This document shows, in pieces, positions 13,624-14,716 of a stretch of 14,716 bases of DNA. The notes under the pieces were generated by a model. The model ran no database searches and was not told the DNA's origin. It saw only the letters and a program-made list of their open reading frames with translations. Location: NCBI GenBank assembly GCA_021780935.1, contig JAJXXT010000067.1:1-14716 (forward strand), written 5' to 3'. The stretch is from Pseudomonadota bacterium (GTDB lineage Bacteria; Pseudomonadota; Alphaproteobacteria; Acetobacterales; Acetobacteraceae). Made by a program: the position numbers and the translations under genes. The stretch's first letter is position 1; every line of letters begins with the position of its first letter.

Positions 13624-14716
13624 TCAGAACCGCACGACGGTGCGGATGCTCTGGCCGCGGCGCATCATCTCGAAGCCCTCGTTGATGCGCTCGAGCGGGA
13701 TCACGTGCGTGATCAGATCATCGATGTTGATCCGCCCGTCCATGTACCAGTCGACGATGCGCGGCACATCGGTGCGACCGCGCGCGCCGCCGAACGCGGT
13801 GCCCATCCAGACGCGCCCGGTAACGAGCTGGAACGGCCGTGTGCTGATTTCCTGGCCCGCGCCGGCGACGCCAATGATGATCGACTTGCCCCAGCCGCGA
13901 TGCGCGCATTCCAGCGCCTGGCGCATGACGTCGACGTTGCCGATGCACTCGAAGCTGTAATCCGCGCCACCCCTGGTCAGCGCCACCAGGTAGGCCACGA
14001 GATCGCCCTCGACCTCACTCGGATTGACGAAATCCGTCATGCCGAATTTTTCCGCCAGCGCCCGGCGCCCTGGGTTGAGATCCACGCCCACGATCTGCTC
14101 GGCGCCGACCATCCGCAGCCCTTGCACCACGTTGAGCCCGATGCCGCCGAGCCCGAACACCACGGCGCGGCACCCGGCTTCCGCCTTGGCGGTGTTGATG
14201 ACCGCGCCGATGCCCGTGGTGACGCCGCAGCCGATGTAGCACACCTTCTCGAACGGCGCGTCCGGCCGGATCTTCGCCAGCGCGATCTCCGGCAGCACGG
14301 TGTGGTTCGCGAAGGTCGATGTGCCCATGTAATGATAGACGGGCGTACCGGTGCAGCGGAAACGGCTGGTGCCGTCGGGCATCACGCCTTTGCCCTGGGT
14401 CGCGCGGATCGCGACGCAGAGGTTGGTTTTGCGGCTCAGGCAGTATTCGCACTGCCGGCACTCCGGCGTGTAGAGGGGGATCACGTGGTCGCCGGGCCTG
14501 AGCGAGGTGACGCCGGGCCCGGTCTCGACCACCACGCCCGCCCCCTCGTGGCCGAGGATGCACGGGAACAGCCCCTCCGGATCGGCGCCGGAAAGCGTGA
14601 ACTCGTCGGTGTGGCAGATCCCGCTCGCCTTGATCTCGACCAGCACCTCGCCCTCTTTCGGCCCGTCGATCTCGATGTCCTCGATGCTCAGCGGCTGTCT
14701 TGCGGCGTGGGCGACG
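13624..14716 (-). CDS. frmA: Class III alcohol dehydrogenase / S-(hydroxymethyl)glutathione dehydrogenase, 5' end cut off
   Basis: A zinc-dependent medium-chain dehydrogenase that in this class oxidises S-hydroxymethylglutathione (from formaldehyde) or long-chain primary alcohols with NAD. The frame is open to the window edge; 363 residues are visible and about 6-8 N-terminal residues are missing, judged against E. coli FrmA. Counting from the first visible codon, the catalytic zinc ligands are C34 (GICHTD), H56 (GHEG) and C163 (GCGVTTG). The structural zinc site is C86, C89, C92 and C100. The Rossmann motif is GLGGIG. Long blocks such as GAGQEISTRPFQLVTGRVW match class III enzymes closely. 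A GTG at 14646 is internal and not the start. It is the first visible gene of an operon with pta and ackA. No S-formylglutathione hydrolase is in the window. Confidence 0.92.
   Translation of the reverse strand, partial: VAHAARQPLSIEDIEIDGPKEGEVLVEIKASGICHTDEFTLSGADPEGLFPCILGHEGAGVVVETGPGVTSLRPGDHVIPLYTPECRQCEYCLSRKTNLCVAIRATQGKGVMPDGTSRFRCTGTPVYHYMGTSTFANHTVLPEIALAKIRPDAPFEKVCYIGCGVTTGIGAVINTAKAEAGCRAVVFGLGGIGLNVVQGLRMVGAEQIVGVDLNPGRRALAEKFGMTDFVNPSEVEGDLVAYLVALTRGGADYSFECIGNVDVMRQALECAHRGWGKSIIIGVAGAGQEISTRPFQLVTGRVWMGTAFGGARGRTDVPRIVDWYMDGRINIDDLITHVIPLERINEGFEMMRRGQSIRTVVRF

Noticed and set aside
14644..14646. GTG as the start of the class III alcohol dehydrogenase
   Set aside because: Upstream codons to the window edge continue the family's N-terminal sequence (RQPLSIEDIEIDGPKEGEV), so the true start lies outside the window.

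Overview
The window is very GC-rich, densely packed DNA from one bacterial chromosome. The gene set (an MmcB-type nuclease, a stand-alone PhhB, a divergent EF-G paralogue, an EmrAB pump under a MarR regulator, a class III alcohol dehydrogenase) and the base composition point to an alphaproteobacterium. A Rhodospirillales/Acetobacteraceae-like host is a guess that cannot be proved here. No tRNA, rRNA, CRISPR array, phage gene or intact insertion sequence is visible. Most genes belong to well-known families.

Left part (1-5020). The 5' tip of a probable YbbA-type ABC ATPase faces a secreted TesA-like esterase, which overlaps an RNA 2',3'-cyclic phosphodiesterase (thpR) by ATGA. Convergent to these is a two-gene unit: a gamma-glutamyltranspeptidase-like Ntn hydrolase followed 11 bases later by a D-2-hydroxyacid dehydrogenase. 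Next come a [4Fe-4S]-type uracil-DNA glycosylase and, overlapping it tail to tail, a small HExxH metallopeptidase.

Middle (5042-8225). phhB and mmcB run rightwards, joined by a six-codon mini-ORF that overlaps both genes. An EF-G-like GTPase that lacks the canonical catalytic histidine follows. A gene-free stretch of about 300 bases holds several inverted repeats.

Right part (8226-14716), all leftward. The class III (glutathione-dependent type) alcohol dehydrogenase, phosphate acetyltransferase and acetate kinase form a tightly coupled operon (1-base gap, then a 4-base overlap). This would let an acyl-CoA be turned into acyl phosphate and then ATP next to an alcohol/formaldehyde-oxidising enzyme. 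A separate marR-emrA-emrB drug-efflux operon follows, with a clear AT-rich palindrome over its promoter.

The items most worth a second look are the GGT-like protein whose gamma-glutamyl-binding residues are replaced, the EF-G paralogue with altered switch residues, the adh-pta-ackA operon, the possibly leaderless autoregulated marR promoter, the phhB/mini-ORF/mmcB junction, and the palindrome cluster after the EF-G-like gene.
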